A stretch of DNA of 64,000 nt from Dallia pectoralis (taxonomy: Eukaryota; Chordata; Actinopteri; Esociformes; Umbridae). The notes under the pieces were generated by a model. The model made no database searches. It had not been told where the DNA came from and was given only the letters and a program-made list of their open reading frames with translations. Both the position numbers and the translations under genes were made by a program. Positions within the stretch are counted from its first letter, which is position 1. The number at the start of each line of letters is the position of its first letter. Of this stretch, positions 51,401-62,640 are shown piece after piece. Location of the stretch: positions 12,806,459 to 12,870,458 of the forward strand of contig CM055737.1 in the NCBI GenBank assembly GCA_029465975.1, given 5' to 3'.

Positions 51401-52053
51401 GAACTCATATGAGTTGACCGAGCACTGTGGTAAGCCTACCTCCACTGCTTGTGTGCAGCTTATTGCAACTCATATGAGTTGACCGAGCACTGTGGAAAGC
51501 CTACCTCCACTGCTTGTGTGCAGCTTATTGCAACTCATATGAGTTGACCGAGCACTGTGGAAAGCCTACCTCCACTGCTTGTGTGCAGCTTATTGCAACT
51601 CATATGAGTTGACCGAGCACTGTGGAAAGCCTACCTCCACTGCTTGTGTGCAGCTTATTGCAACTCATATGAGTTGACCGAGCACTGTGGTAAGCCTACC
51701 TCCACTGCCTGTGTGCAGCTTATTGCAACTCATATGAGTTGACCGAGCACTGTGGTAAGCCTACCTCCACTGCCTGTGTGCAGCTTATTGCAACTCATAT
51801 GAGTTGACCGAGCACTGTGGTAAGCCTACCTCCACTGCCTGTGTGCAGCTTATTGCAACGCATATGAGTTGACCGAGCACTGTGGTAAGCCTACCTCCAC
51901 TGCCTGTGTGCAGCTTATTGCAACTCATATGAGTTGACCGAGCACTGTGGTAAGCCTACCTCCACTGCCTGTGTGCAGCTTATTGCAACTCATATGAGTT
52001 GACCGAGCACTGTGGTAAGCCGAACTCTACTGCCCGTGTGCAGCTAATTGCAA
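51401..52053. repeat. 65-bp minisatellite, 10 copies, with palindromic core
   Basis: AACTCATATGAGTT, a perfect 14-bp palindrome, recurs every 65 bp from 51402 to 51987, with a single changed base in one copy near 51857. The rest of the unit is GACCGAGCACTGTGG, AAGCCTACCTCCACTGC and TGTGTGCAGCTTATTGC. The final unit is diverged. There are no varying spacers, so it is not a CRISPR-like array. Confidence 0.96.
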
Positions 52054-54470
52054 CAGTTGGCTCTGCCCATGAGTCTCTAGGAAGCATTGATTACCTAACG
52101 GTACAGAACATCTACGCAACATTACTGTAACATTCCTCTAACAGCTGTTGGTTTCAGGGTTACTGCTTGTTTTGTATTGCTTAAGTAAAAATGATCATTG
52201 CCAATTAAATGCCCATTAATTGTGCAATCACGGGACGCTGCCAGATGTTTACAGATAGCCGTTTCTTATTTATTTTCCCCCATATAGTCGGCAGGATGGT
52301 CTTTCCCTTCAACACAAAATGCATTACGGCACATGCAGCGGCTGAGGGAAAGTGAAGATGCAAATATGGTGAAGGTACACTCACGTGAACACATCCAACG
52401 AGAGTGTTTGTTCATAGCAGGGCACAATCCCATGACATAGAGGTGGTAGAGGGCATAAATAGTGTGTTAGGAGGTGGATCAGCTGCTTCACCGTATGTTC
52501 AGACCATCATGTTTAATAGGGATCATTACATGTATGTTACAGCACTTTGCTCACTCTATTGAGTAAAATATGACGTTGTAATTTGAAAAATACAAGCACA
52601 CAATCATGTCTGCACCAATGCCATTCCTGCAATTATGATATTGGAACAAAGAAGCTGTGGAACGTTGGCGAAACAATACTTACCTAGATGAATGCCGGCA
52701 CGCCCAGCGTCTCATGATGAATGTCTGTCAGCTGCTCAAACAATCTGGCCCTCCATTCTGGCTCTACAATCGCAACAATAACCATGAACCTCTGTGTTTG
52801 AGACCATCGGAAAGAGCTGAATGCGGTCTTTCTGGAGTCACCTGGCTGACCTGGGTACAGCCCAGCTGGGCACATTCCCCTAAGTCCAGGCCCAGTTCAG
52901 CCATACACAGGCTTCCCGGACAGAGTATCCAGTGGTGATGTCATTAGCGGAGCGCGATTCCCTGAACAGACCCAATTAGCAGAGGATGGTCTGTACAACC
53001 CCATCACCTCTGAGGACTGGCTCTGGGTCCAATCTGCAGCAAGACAACAATATACTTACAACATTACACTGACTGAGGGAATATTCAATCAAACAATCAT
53101 ATTCTGGGTAAAAATTTAATCGATAAAGTGTCATGCGAAATGGTTCCCGTAAAACAAACAGCACAAATGACAAGAGAAGGACTAGGCCGGTAATAAAATA
53201 AGAGCCAAAAAACAGTGCAGCCGTTTTCTTCTAACACTTAAACGGCACAATCGTATGCAGTGTAATCCTTGTAGCCGCGGCCCGGTGCCGACAAAATGAC
53301 ACATCATCAAGCAGATAGCATCAATTCAACCAGCTGTAATTCAAGCACCTCTAGCTGGTATCATTTCGTCACTTTTGCCTGGAGGCAATAGGAAACATCA
53401 GACAGGGTGGTGGTGGGGGGCTGGGGGTCTAGGATCCATCATATCCTGATGTCTCTGTTAGTGCGGCAGATCACATCCAGCTACTGGCTATTAATACAGG
53501 AGGCTGGATATCTGTCAGTATGGGTAAGATCCAGAGTGGGGCCTCCCAGTCAGCCAGTCAGCCAGCCAGTCTGGTTAATCAGCTGAGCTGTGACAGCGGG
53601 TGGTCGGATTTGTGGGGGTCACCTGACCCATATGACATCTTTACGCCGCGGCTCGGCACACGCATGTTTTAGCTAATGCAATTAACCTTGCATGGTAACG
53701 CCCCGTTCCCGGCGTCCTCTTCGTCCCCCTCCTCTTCGTCCCCCTCCCCTTCGTACCCCTTCCTGTTTAGATGGCTACAGAGGCAGAGAGGTACAAATGG
53801 GACAGATTTGTAAGCGCATTGAAGGTTGGAGTGACGCACTCTGGGAGATACACGGATGCTATGTGAACAGTGAGAGGGAATCAGCTCAGATGAAACTGGG
53901 AGAAGCAGAGAGAATCACAGGCCAGGAGGAGCTTAACATTTAATGATGGAGGGAGCAGGAGCAGGAGCTAGCTGGCCGGCTGGTGAGATGAGCGCCTCCC
54001 TGGGGGAGCGGGGGGTTTGCAGGGCAGGCCTTTGAGAGGGGGAAAAGATGAAGAGGCAGTGTCAGGCTGCCTTTTAATGGTCCTGAGTGTGGTTAGTTCC
54101 ACTGACTCAGGCCTCTCCCCCGTGGCACTGAGTCCACTCCACATAACTGGCCATAATTCAACTCGTTTGGCAGTTTGGGGTCTCCGAGGTCCGGGATAAA
54201 AAGTGTGGAGAGCCCTAATAGCGGGAGGAACAGCTGAGGGCACATCTTATGAGATCTCGGCAGGAAAACATTTCTGGAGCAGGCCCTGGAAACCACCACA
54301 ATCTATTAGGAAGTGAAGAGGAGGAGAAGAGAGCAGTAAGAAGCAGTAAGAAGACAGAGATAGGTTTTGGCGTTTTCTCTATAGGATACAGTGGATCTGG
54401 TCTTTTTTTGAATTTGGTTTAATGTTGGAACTTTTAGAAAGCTACCGCAACTTTGACACCATTTTAGACT
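52054..54470. other. Unique DNA; no gene identified
   Basis: Contains a short CCTCTTCGTCCCC repeat at about 53712-53757, a CAGCCAGT repeat at 53549-53572 and a G-rich patch near 53410. A 93-codon open frame at 52657-52938 has no recognised domain. Confidence 0.45.
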
Positions 54471-55013
54471 CCAGCCCAAGACATCAACAACACGTCAGAA
54501 CATCTATCCCAAGACATCAACAACACCTCAGAACATCTACCCCAGGACATCAACACCACCTCAGAACATCTACCCCAAGACATCAACACCACCTCAGAAC
54601 ATCTACCCCAGGACATCAACACCACCTCAGAACATCTACCCCAAGACATCAACACCACCTCAGAACATCTACCCCAAGACATCAACACCACCTCAGAACA
54701 TCTACCCCAGGACATCAACACCACCTCAGAACATCTACCCCAGGACATCAACACCACCTCAGAACATCTACCCCAGGACATCAACACCACCTCAGAACAT
54801 CTACCCCAAGACATCAACACCACCTCAGAACATCTACCCCAGGACATCAACACCACCTCAGAACATCTACCCCAAGACATCAACACCACCTCAGAACATC
54901 TACCCCAGGACATCAACACCACCTCAGAACATCTACCCCAGGACATCAACACCACCTCAGAACATCTACCCCAGGACATCAACACCACCTCAGAACATCT
55001 ACCCCAAGACATC
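54471..55013. repeat. 33-bp minisatellite, about 16 copies
   Basis: The unit contains ACATCAACACCACCTCAGAA and CATCTACCCCAGG (or CAAG). Because 33 is a multiple of 3 and the unit lacks stops, both strands show long frames (HQHHLRTSTPG on plus, MSWGRCSEVVL on minus). No start context, domain or flanking exon supports a gene. Confidence 0.95.
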
Positions 55014-55310
55014 GACCGAAGCAGATGGCGACTGGCATAACATTACAGTGAATCACATCCTCCTTAGATCATGTCACGACATCTGGAATCACATCTGTAA
55101 TATTGAAGTGTGGTACAGATTATAAGCTGTTAAATGAGTGTCACCCCAGAACCATTAACCCCACCCACTCACACCCAACCTCTAGCAGGAGTCCAGTCGG
55201 GTGGTGTTGATTAGTGACAATAGAGTAAAGTTTGAGTACAGAGTGGGTGACAGACACCGTGCCTGCCTTCCCAGGTCTTTTAATTGAGAAGATAATTGAC
55301 ACAGGCTAAA
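55014..55310. other. Unique spacer; no gene seen
   Basis: Nothing recognisable between the 33-bp array and a GT microsatellite. Confidence 0.5.

Positions 55311-55363
<53 letters not shown>
55311..55363. repeat. (GT)n microsatellite
   Basis: Pure GT run followed by GGTGGGTTGGGGGGGG. Confidence 0.95.
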
Positions 55364-55365
<2 letters not shown>

Positions 55366-58300
55366 GGTGGGTTGGGGGGGGTACAGTGATTAAGCAGTGA
55401 TTTTGGGGGTTCAGTCTAGACATGTTGAGAGTGGTCCTTCGAGAAAGAGAGATCTCACTGACTGAGCCCCTCCATGTTGGGGCAGGTCTGCACCCCCTCA
55501 TCCAGCGTGATGCTGTGCCACATCAATTAAATGGTGCTACATCAGATCCACGAGTAATCCTTAAAACACCTGGAGCATAACACATGGAAAGTTGGAGTAC
55601 ATTAATATACCTTGTAACTATATTTTAAACATAAAATCATTGTCACACTTTACTTGCAATGCATGTTTTCCTGTCTGCTAACTCTATGGAATTTTAAAAT
55701 GTATGTTTCTTTTCATAAATACAGGTCATGGCTAAAGTATGCCTGAAGTGAATGAGGAAATCCAAGGACATACATATACTATACAATCTAAAATAACTTT
55801 TGTAAGCACACTATGTCCTTGAGAACCGCTGCTTGATAACGCATGTTCTTTGGAAACACTGTAGAATATGACTAGCCTAGCCTCATCCATGTCAGGGTAG
55901 AAAACCAAAAGACCTGCAACTATACGCGGGGACGTGTGTAAAAGACTTTACTAACGTGCTTTCAGATACATATCGGACAACCCAAGGGCTGCCTTTGTAT
56001 TCACTATCTCATTATCAACAAGACCACTGCGATTATCCATGCATAGCTGCATATTATTTACAAAGATAACAATATTCATATTGAGAGTGTAAGTGTGTGT
56101 GTGTGTTTGTGTGTGTGTGAGCAAGCATTAACTACATTCATTTCGTTCACTCAGTGACATGGGGGACCTTCCTGCATCCTGGGACCAAGATGGACTCAAT
56201 GAGTGAAAGGATTAGAACGTATTCCACGTCCCAGCGGGTGTCTTTTCCAGATTAGACTAGAATATACGGGACATCTATTGGATGTGAAGGTCAATCAGAG
56301 ACAACGCGGCTGACTGCGTACCACTGCAATCAGCTCAGTAAGAGAAGTGAGTCTCAAGACTAAACCTTGATTGAAATCACTGTGATTATAGTTTGGCTTC
56401 AACTCTTCTTCTGCGGTTTCTCCCAACATCTGTCCTCCGGGGGAGGCACACACGAGCAGGGAAACACATGGATCCTGACATGACACACACACACACACAC
56501 ATTCTGCTGTCAGGGATAATATATATATACCAGAATAGTCACTTAAAGCTTTAACCACGGCTATCCTGCATCTAATTGTTGAGGAAAATAGCCTTGTGGT
56601 CAGTTGAGAATAGCGTTTCTTTCCGCTCTTGCCAAGTTGAGTGGGAGCATATGTGAGAAACGAAAAAGTCGAGCAGCGTGGGGAACGATGATGCTTGCTG
56701 CCATTTTACACACAAATGCGAAATCAATATAGAGTCTGGAAATGGCAAGGAAAACATAGTTGTAGACCAGTTATTTACACGGAGTAATTCACACTTGCCT
56801 TTGTGAGACAGATCGTGGAAATATTTATGTAGGCAGCGAGGAGGGAAGCGACGGTGGGTTTAGGGTGGAGGGTGGGGGGGCTGTAGCAGCTGTAGTACTC
56901 ACCAGATGTTGATGTATCACTGAACGTCCATCATGCCACCTACCCCACTCTCCTCCCCCAGTCCCGGTGCACAGCAACCTGCCATCCTTAAAACAACTGC
57001 ACAATCAGAGCTGCACCTGTCACGCGTAGCTTCACTCTTAATCAGAGCAGTATTTGCGGCGCACACAGAGGCATGGAGGGTGGAGACGAGACTTAAAGCG
57101 TAACAGACTTTCTAACGACAGTGTCACGAATAGTGAGGAGGCTAAAACTGACCCATGACTGAGAGGGCATTGGCCAGGCACTCCCCACTGTGTCGTGCCT
57201 AAGAACAGATTGGTTTACAGGCTACAAACCATTCCCCCGTGTGGCCTATTCCTTATTTATGGTCATGTCAAGGCAAACAGAGCATGGCTAATGATTTGTT
57301 TTTAATTCATAATCTACTATCATCACAATGAAACAAATAGTAGTGGCTCACACAGTTGAGACACATCGACTGTGTGATAATTAAAGTATAATTATTATTC
57401 TGTCAGTGAGAGAGTGACAATCTGTAACTTCTATTGGGCCTTCTACAAGGCAAGGTAATTAAAGAGAATCTGCAAAATGTTCCCGTGAATCTCTCTCTCT
57501 CTCTGAAGATCTCCGGCCAGACAGAGATCAAACGAGGAGTTGAGAGAGGAAATAGAAAACCTGAGAAACATCCCACTCACTGAGTCCCATAAGTCTGCGT
57601 CATTATGAGGCACGTCAGGTTAGAGATCCGGACCAGGAAAGCCAATGGTTGCTAGATTGAATCTGTCGTTTTGTCCACGAGCAAGAAAGATAACCATAAT
57701 TGCTTCCAGGTTTTTGCCGCAGATGAGAATATATACTCAGTAAATACACCATTAGTAATAATAATTGCAATAATAAAAAATAACTGGTTAAAAAAACAAG
57801 GGCAACAGAGCATGAACAAGGAAAAGCAACAATGACCAAAAACAGACGATGCAATCCATTTCACCCAATAAGTTGTATTATGTCTGTATAATACTTTATT
57901 ATATCTTTATAAAAAAACGGTTAAAATAATATTGTTTTAAAAAGTATTAGCATAATTAATAAAACAAGTAAATCATTTCAGAAAATTTGGGATACGTGAT
58001 TTATAAAACAAATTCTAGTAGTAACCAAAAATTATTCTCATTGGTATGCTTTCATTCAAAAAGGAAAGAAAATAAATATAAAACTAAAAAAAGGAAAAAC
58101 CATGCAAGGGATTTAGCATTTTCTTTTCCTGATAATAACCAAAAAAAATACAATTGTCGCTGCCTTTCTAATCAGAATTATGTTGGCGAAGGAGGTCCTT
58201 TAATTTTCAGCTCAGCATCCTTTTGACAAGTATAATTGACAGATCTCCGCAGGACACAATAAATGGTTTGCAGATTTATTTCTCCTATGAATGAAGCTAA

Positions 58301-59983
58301 CAGGAGCAAAAGCCCACCCCGTTTCTTTCCATTTGAAGAGCTGATGGGAAGCATGTCCAGGCATGCCCTCTGTGATTGGTTCCTAGAATGTACAGCAAAT
58401 GTTCATCTGCAGCAGAATTAGCACCTCTGTCCATTATGTCCCTCACACACATGCACGCACAGACACGTGCGCACAAAGTGACACACACACACACACACAC
58501 ACACCTTTACGCAGTGTAGGATTATTGGACATTATCACCTCTCTTTTCTCTCACCCACCCACACAAACACACGGAACACACCACAAACCACACACTCACA
58601 AACACCTTTATGGAATTAATTGGACATAGATATTCCTTTTAAAAGGCCATCCATTTTAGTGACAATGTACTAGAAAAAAAGTTATTTCTTCTAAAATGAA
58701 AGCTGGGATTACTCCTTTTGCATTTTTTATACATGTTATCACCCGTAACCAGATTCTACTATAGTGACATAAGTAATAGGTTTATTAACTGCCAACTTAG
58801 TGAGCGTAAACACACACATTTGACCATTTAAGTGTTCTGGTCCAGCACTCCATGTCTGCTCTTTTCGGAGGACTGAGGGTGTTTAAGGTATATTATCCAC
58901 AGACAAGTGCCAAATCAGTTCATTTCAGAATATTCAAGACACCCTCTAGTGGTGGTAGAATAGACTGCCACCATGATAGAAATAGGTTATGCATTTCTTC
59001 AACAGATCTATACATTATGGTCATACTATAATCACACCTAATGTGTAGACGGCTAAAAATAAACAGCCACCAGACACCATAATTAACCTGACGAAAAACC
59101 CAGACAGCAGCGGTCCAGGCTAGAGGCGGCTCCATTGGATAGCATTGCTTAAGTCTGATGGAAGCACTTGGGATTGCATTAAGGATAAACACTACGTTCA
59201 TTTAGTTACAGGGGATCCGAGCCCTGAGGTTAATTGCTTGTAATTATTTCTTGTTTGAACTGAGCACTTACATCTACACATATAGTGTCTGAGAGTTCTA
59301 ATCTAACCAAATTAAACCACACCCCATTTGTTTGCTTGTCATCAGGACAACATTCGTGGATGGGGTTCCTCAGATGAAATTCCACCATTTATTATAAATG
59401 TATTCATTTGTATTTTAATTAAGTGTTTTTATTTAGTTAATGTTCATATTCTGTATTGGATAGCCTTTTCATGTATTTTCACTTGCAGTGATGTTCACTA
59501 GCAATATATTGTCCTTATTGCTTATAAGGTATATATATATACTAGACTGAAATCACATTTATAATTCCTCATCAAAGGATATTGTGGGATTGTGTCTGAC
59601 TTAATCGGGTGAGCTCAATCGTAGTCAGGTGTACATTTTAATCCCATTTGTACGTCTCTGAGTGCAGTTGGAAGGGAGTTTTAAAAGTTGGGTGTGGTTA
59701 GCGTAGCACAGTTTTTAGCATTCATTAGTTGGCAAGGGGAAAACGCTTGTTATCACTCTTCAGCTGTATAGTCTTAGATTGCTACACTGGTCACTGTTAC
59801 TGATAATCCTTCAAACACAACAGTCACCCTAATGGAATACAATACAGTGTATTCTCAATTCATCTCTATGCACATTCATTACACAGAGATTTACAGAAAT
59901 CTTGTGTTGTAACATCTCAGTGGTGAAAAAAATAAATAAAATGTATTTTTTTATATGATTGTGATTAAACACATGTATATACA
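55364..59983. other. Unique DNA; no gene identified
   Basis: Mostly AT-rich. Simple repeats are (GT)n at about 56093-56119, (CA)n at 56483-56500 and (CA)n at 58483-58503. The interval 57870-58160 is very AT-rich with A runs. No supported exon or RNA gene. Confidence 0.45.
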
Positions 59984-60116
59984 GCATCTCACAAAAGTGA
60001 GTACACCCCTCACATTTTTGTAAATATGTGAATGGCAAATGCCTAGTGTAAGCATTTGCTCCTGTATGCCAGCTGTTCAGACATTAATGGTTGTGTGTTG
60101 AGTTATTTTGAGGGGA
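59984..60116. mobile_element. Tc1-like terminal repeat remnant, rearranged
   Basis: CAGCATCTCACAAAAGTGAG (59983-60002), then TACACCCCTCACATTTTTGT, is the terminus of the fish Tc1-like family also seen at 13978-14470. About 45 bp later GTTCAGACATTAATGG and GTGTGTTGAGTTATTTTGAG match a more internal part of the same 5' region. The intervening part is missing or rearranged, and no transposase remains. Confidence 0.8.
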
Positions 60117-60143
60117 CAGCATGTGTGTGTGTGTGTTGTAATA

Positions 60144-60200
60144 TTTGTGAGACCTAAAATCCACGTCTTATTGGTCTACGTGGATTTTAGGTCTCACAAA
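60144..60200. other. Perfect 23-bp inverted repeat with 11-nt loop
   Basis: The left arm at 60144-60166 (starting TTTGTGAGACC, ending CCACGT) is exactly the reverse complement of 60178-60200. The loop is CTTATTGGTCT. It follows directly on the Tc1-like remnant. Confidence 0.95.
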
Positions 60201-60295
60201 AGTGTTTTTAGTCATTTATAAGGAAGTTCGAGAATGAGCTCACATGGGTTGTTTCTTACTGACAGCGTTACTACAGTGTTTGTTATGAAGATATT

Positions 60296-60352
60296 AAGAA
60301 TGCAGTACCGACCAAACTGAATATATTTAAGTTGCAGTACCGACCAAACTGA
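60296..60352. repeat. 20-bp direct repeat pair
   Basis: GCAGTACCGACCAAACTGAA occurs at 60302-60321 and again at 60333-60352, separated by 11 bp. Confidence 0.9.
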
Positions 60353-60592
60353 AAATCAAGAAATGTATTATTTAAAAGCTTTTCTTTAGGATTCAGGTAT
60401 AATCCAAGAACAGACATTGTATGGTATATTTTATTGAATAACTTTAATAAAACTTTAATAAAAATGTTAAGTTTATAACACTGCAAAATTATTTTGCATA
60501 GATACGATACAAGTTAAATTAATTCCCTTAGGCATTGATCTACCTAACACTAAAATGTTGAATGAATGTTTCCAGAATCACCAACATTTTGT

Positions 60593-60597
60593 GATTT
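60593..60597. other. Left 5-bp TSD of LTR element (GATTT)
   Basis: GATTT abuts the first LTR and is repeated directly after the second LTR. Five bases is the usual duplication made by Ty3/gypsy integrases. Confidence 0.9.
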
Positions 60598-60965
60598 TGT
60601 CACGACTTGTCCAAGGTGTAGTGTGGTAAGCCATGTGCAAAGCCGTAAATCCGTTAAATAAGGTTTATTAGTGATAAAAACACAAAACAAACCGACAACG
60701 GCGAAAAACACGAACTTGGTTGATGAAAGTAAAATGCGCATATAGCGACTTAAACGAACACCTCCAAACAACAACTAATCGTGAAACAAACACTCACCTC
60801 TAAACTAACAATGTGACATGGAAACAATGAACAGCAACCAGTGACATCTAGGCAATCCCTTTATAACCCAGTGATTACAAATCCCCAACAGCTGTAACCA
60901 ACATAAACCAGGAAGTGAGCACCCGAAACCAGACAGTGCAGTACCCTAACTCACCACTCGTGACA
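60598..60965 (-). repeat. 3' LTR, 368 bp
   Basis: TG...CA ends within the inverted octamers TGTCACGA/TCGTGACA. On the minus strand a TATA-like GTTATAAA lies at 60867-60860 and the AATAAA polyadenylation signal at 60669-60664. The short minus-strand open frames at 60550-60774 and 63175-63357 are the same LTR sequence seen twice, not genes. Confidence 0.95.
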
Positions 60966-60966
60966 G

Positions 60967-60977
60967 TACCCCCACTT
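60967..60977 (-). promoter_or_regulatory. Polypurine tract
   Basis: On the minus strand AAGTGGGGGTA lies one base before the 3' LTR. A purine-rich tract at this place primes plus-strand DNA synthesis in LTR retrotransposons, and it fixes the orientation. Confidence 0.8.
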
Positions 60978-61072
60978 AAGGCTAGCTCCCAGATAGCCAA
61001 CAACAACCAACATTAACCACACAAAAAAAAAAAGGGAGCAACAGGCAAGGACCCACTGTCACACCCAAAGGG

Positions 61073-62281
61073 TTAGTCCCAGACAGCAGGTCCAGCCCTT
61101 AAAGGGCCTTGGTGGCCCGATCGCCGTCTTGTGCGGCAAGGCTTCCGCCATCTTGGTGGACGTGGCGGCGGCCATCGTGGTGGACGGGGCGGCGGCCATC
61201 GTGGTCGGCGTGGCGGCGGCCATCGACGTGGGCGTGGCGGCGGCCATTTCAGGCGGCGTGGCGGCGGCCATTTCAGGCGGCGTAGTCTCCGCCATTTCAG
61301 GCGGCGTAGTCTCCGCCATTTCAGGCGGCGTAGTCTCCGCCATTTCAGGCGGCGTAGTCTCCGCCATTTCAGGCGGCGTAGTCTCCGCCATTTCATGCGG
61401 TGACGCTCTGGGAGCTCTGGCAGGCGGTGACGCTCTGGGAGCTCTGGCAGGCAAGGACGCTCTGGGAGCTCTGGCAGGCGAGGAGGCTCTGGGAGCTCTG
61501 GCAGGCGAGGAGGCTCTGGGAGCTCTGGCAGGCGAGGACGCTCTGGGAGCTCTGGCAGGCGAGGAGGCTCTGGGAGCTCTGGCAGGCGAGGACGCTCTGG
61601 GAGCTCTGGCAGGCGAGGACGCTCTGGGAGCTCTGGCAGGCGAGGACGCTCTGGGAGCTCTGGCAGGCGAGGACGCTCTGGGAGCTCTGGCAGGCGAGGA
61701 CGCTCTGGGAGCTCTGGCAGGCGAGGACGCACTGGGAGCTCTGGCAGGCGAGGACGCTCTGGGAGCTCTGGCAGGCGAGGACGCTCTGGGAGCTCTGGCA
61801 GGCGAGGACGCTCTGGGAGCTCTGGCAGGCGAGGACGCTCTGGGAGCTCTGGCAGGCGAGGACGCTCTGGGAGCTCTGGCAGGCGAGGACGCTCTGGGAG
61901 CTCTGGCAGGCGAGGACGCTCTGGGAGCTCTGGCAGGCGAGGACGCTCTGGGAGCTCTGGCAGGCGAGGACGCTCTGGGAGCTCTGGCAGGCGAGGACGC
62001 TCTGGGAGCTCTGGCAGGCGAGGACGCTCTGGGAGCTCTGGCAGGCGAGGACGCTCTGGGAGCTCTGGCAGGCGAGGACGCTCTGGGAGCTCTGGCAGAG
62101 GAGGGAGATGACACTTCGGGAGCTCAGGCGGAGGTGGGAGCGGCCAATCTTGAAACTCTGGCAGAGGAAGGAGGAGCCGCTCTAGACACTCAGGTGGAGG
62201 GGGGAGGGGCCACTCGTCGACGCACTCATGCTGAGGGAGGAGGGACGACTCCAAGGCCTCATGCTGAGGGGGAGGGGCCAC
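61073..62281 (-). CDS. Open frame over the internal minisatellites (doubtful coding)
   Basis: The 402-codon frame has a proline-rich N-terminal part (PECLERLLLPLPEFQDWPLP), then about 26 copies of the nonapeptide LPELPERPR, then a basic RRLKWRRL repeat from the 24-bp array. The other minus-strand frame (61059-62114) and a plus-strand frame (61129-62337) are equally open, because 24 and 27 are multiples of 3 and neither unit has stops. No retroelement domain is visible. It may be translated in the element RNA, but the sequence cannot show which frame, if any, is used. Confidence 0.25.
   Translation of the reverse strand: MAPPPQHEALESSLLPQHECVDEWPLPPPPECLERLLLPLPEFQDWPLPPPPELPKCHLPPLPELPERPRLPELPERPRLPELPERPRLPELPERPRLPELPERPRLPELPERPRLPELPERPRLPELPERPRLPELPERPRLPELPERPRLPELPERPRLPELPERPRLPELPERPRLPELPVRPRLPELPERPRLPELPERPRLPELPERPRLPELPERPRLPELPERPRLPELPEPPRLPELPERPRLPELPEPPRLPELPEPPRLPELPERPCLPELPERHRLPELPERHRMKWRRLRRLKWRRLRRLKWRRLRRLKWRRLRRLKWRRLRRLKWPPPRRLKWPPPRPRRWPPPRRPRWPPPRPPRWPPPRPPRWRKPCRTRRRSGHQGPLRAGPAVWD
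61141..61400. repeat. 24-bp minisatellite inside the LTR element, 11 copies
   Basis: GCCAT recurs exactly every 24 bp from 61147 to 61387. Proximal copies read GCCATCGTGGTGGACGTGGC-like and later copies GCCATTTCAGGCGGCGTAGT. On the minus strand one frame gives the octapeptide EMAETTPP. Confidence 0.95.
61402..62103. repeat. 27-bp minisatellite inside the LTR element, 26 copies
   Basis: GACGCTCTGGGAGCTCTGGC plus AGGCGAG repeats every 27 bp; phase was checked at 61591 and 61996. Copies are nearly identical, with occasional GAGGCTC or GACGCACTG variants. Confidence 0.97.
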
Positions 62282-62640
62282 TCGTCGACACGCTCATGCT
62301 GAGGGGGAGGGGCCACTCGTCGACACACTCATGCTGAGGGGGAGGGACGACTCCAAGGCCTCATGCTGAGGGGGAGGGGCCACTCGTCGACACGCTCATG
62401 CTGAGGGGGAGAGGCCACTCGTCGACACACTCATGCTGAGGGGGAGGGACGACTCCAAGGCCTCATGCTGAGGGGGAGGGGCCACTCGTCCGGGCACTCA
62501 CGTTGAGGGGGATGGAGCCGCTCTGGACACTCACGCTTAAGTGGGAGGGGCTGGTCCGGGCACTCACGAAGAGGGGGGAGGAGCCGCTCAGGGCACTTAA
62601 GCAATGGTGGGAGGGGCTCATCTAGGCACTCACCCTGGAG
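62104..62640. repeat. Degenerate 32-35-bp tandem repeats inside the LTR element
   Basis: CTCATGCTGAG recurs at 62225, 62258, 62293, 62328, 62360 and 62395, with spacings 33, 35, 35, 32 and 35 bp. Units alternate GGGGCCACTCGTCGACAC and GGGACGACTCCAAGG. Since spacings are not multiples of 3, reading frames shift across this part. Flanking sequence to 62640 has related ACTCACGxTGAGGGG units. Confidence 0.85.

Noticed and set aside
51401..52053. Regular repeat resembling a CRISPR array
   Set aside because: The 65-bp units are contiguous with no variable spacers, and the genome is eukaryotic.
60550..60774. 74-codon minus-strand frame with a hydrophobic segment
   Set aside because: It is LTR sequence, and the same frame recurs in the other LTR at 63175-63357.
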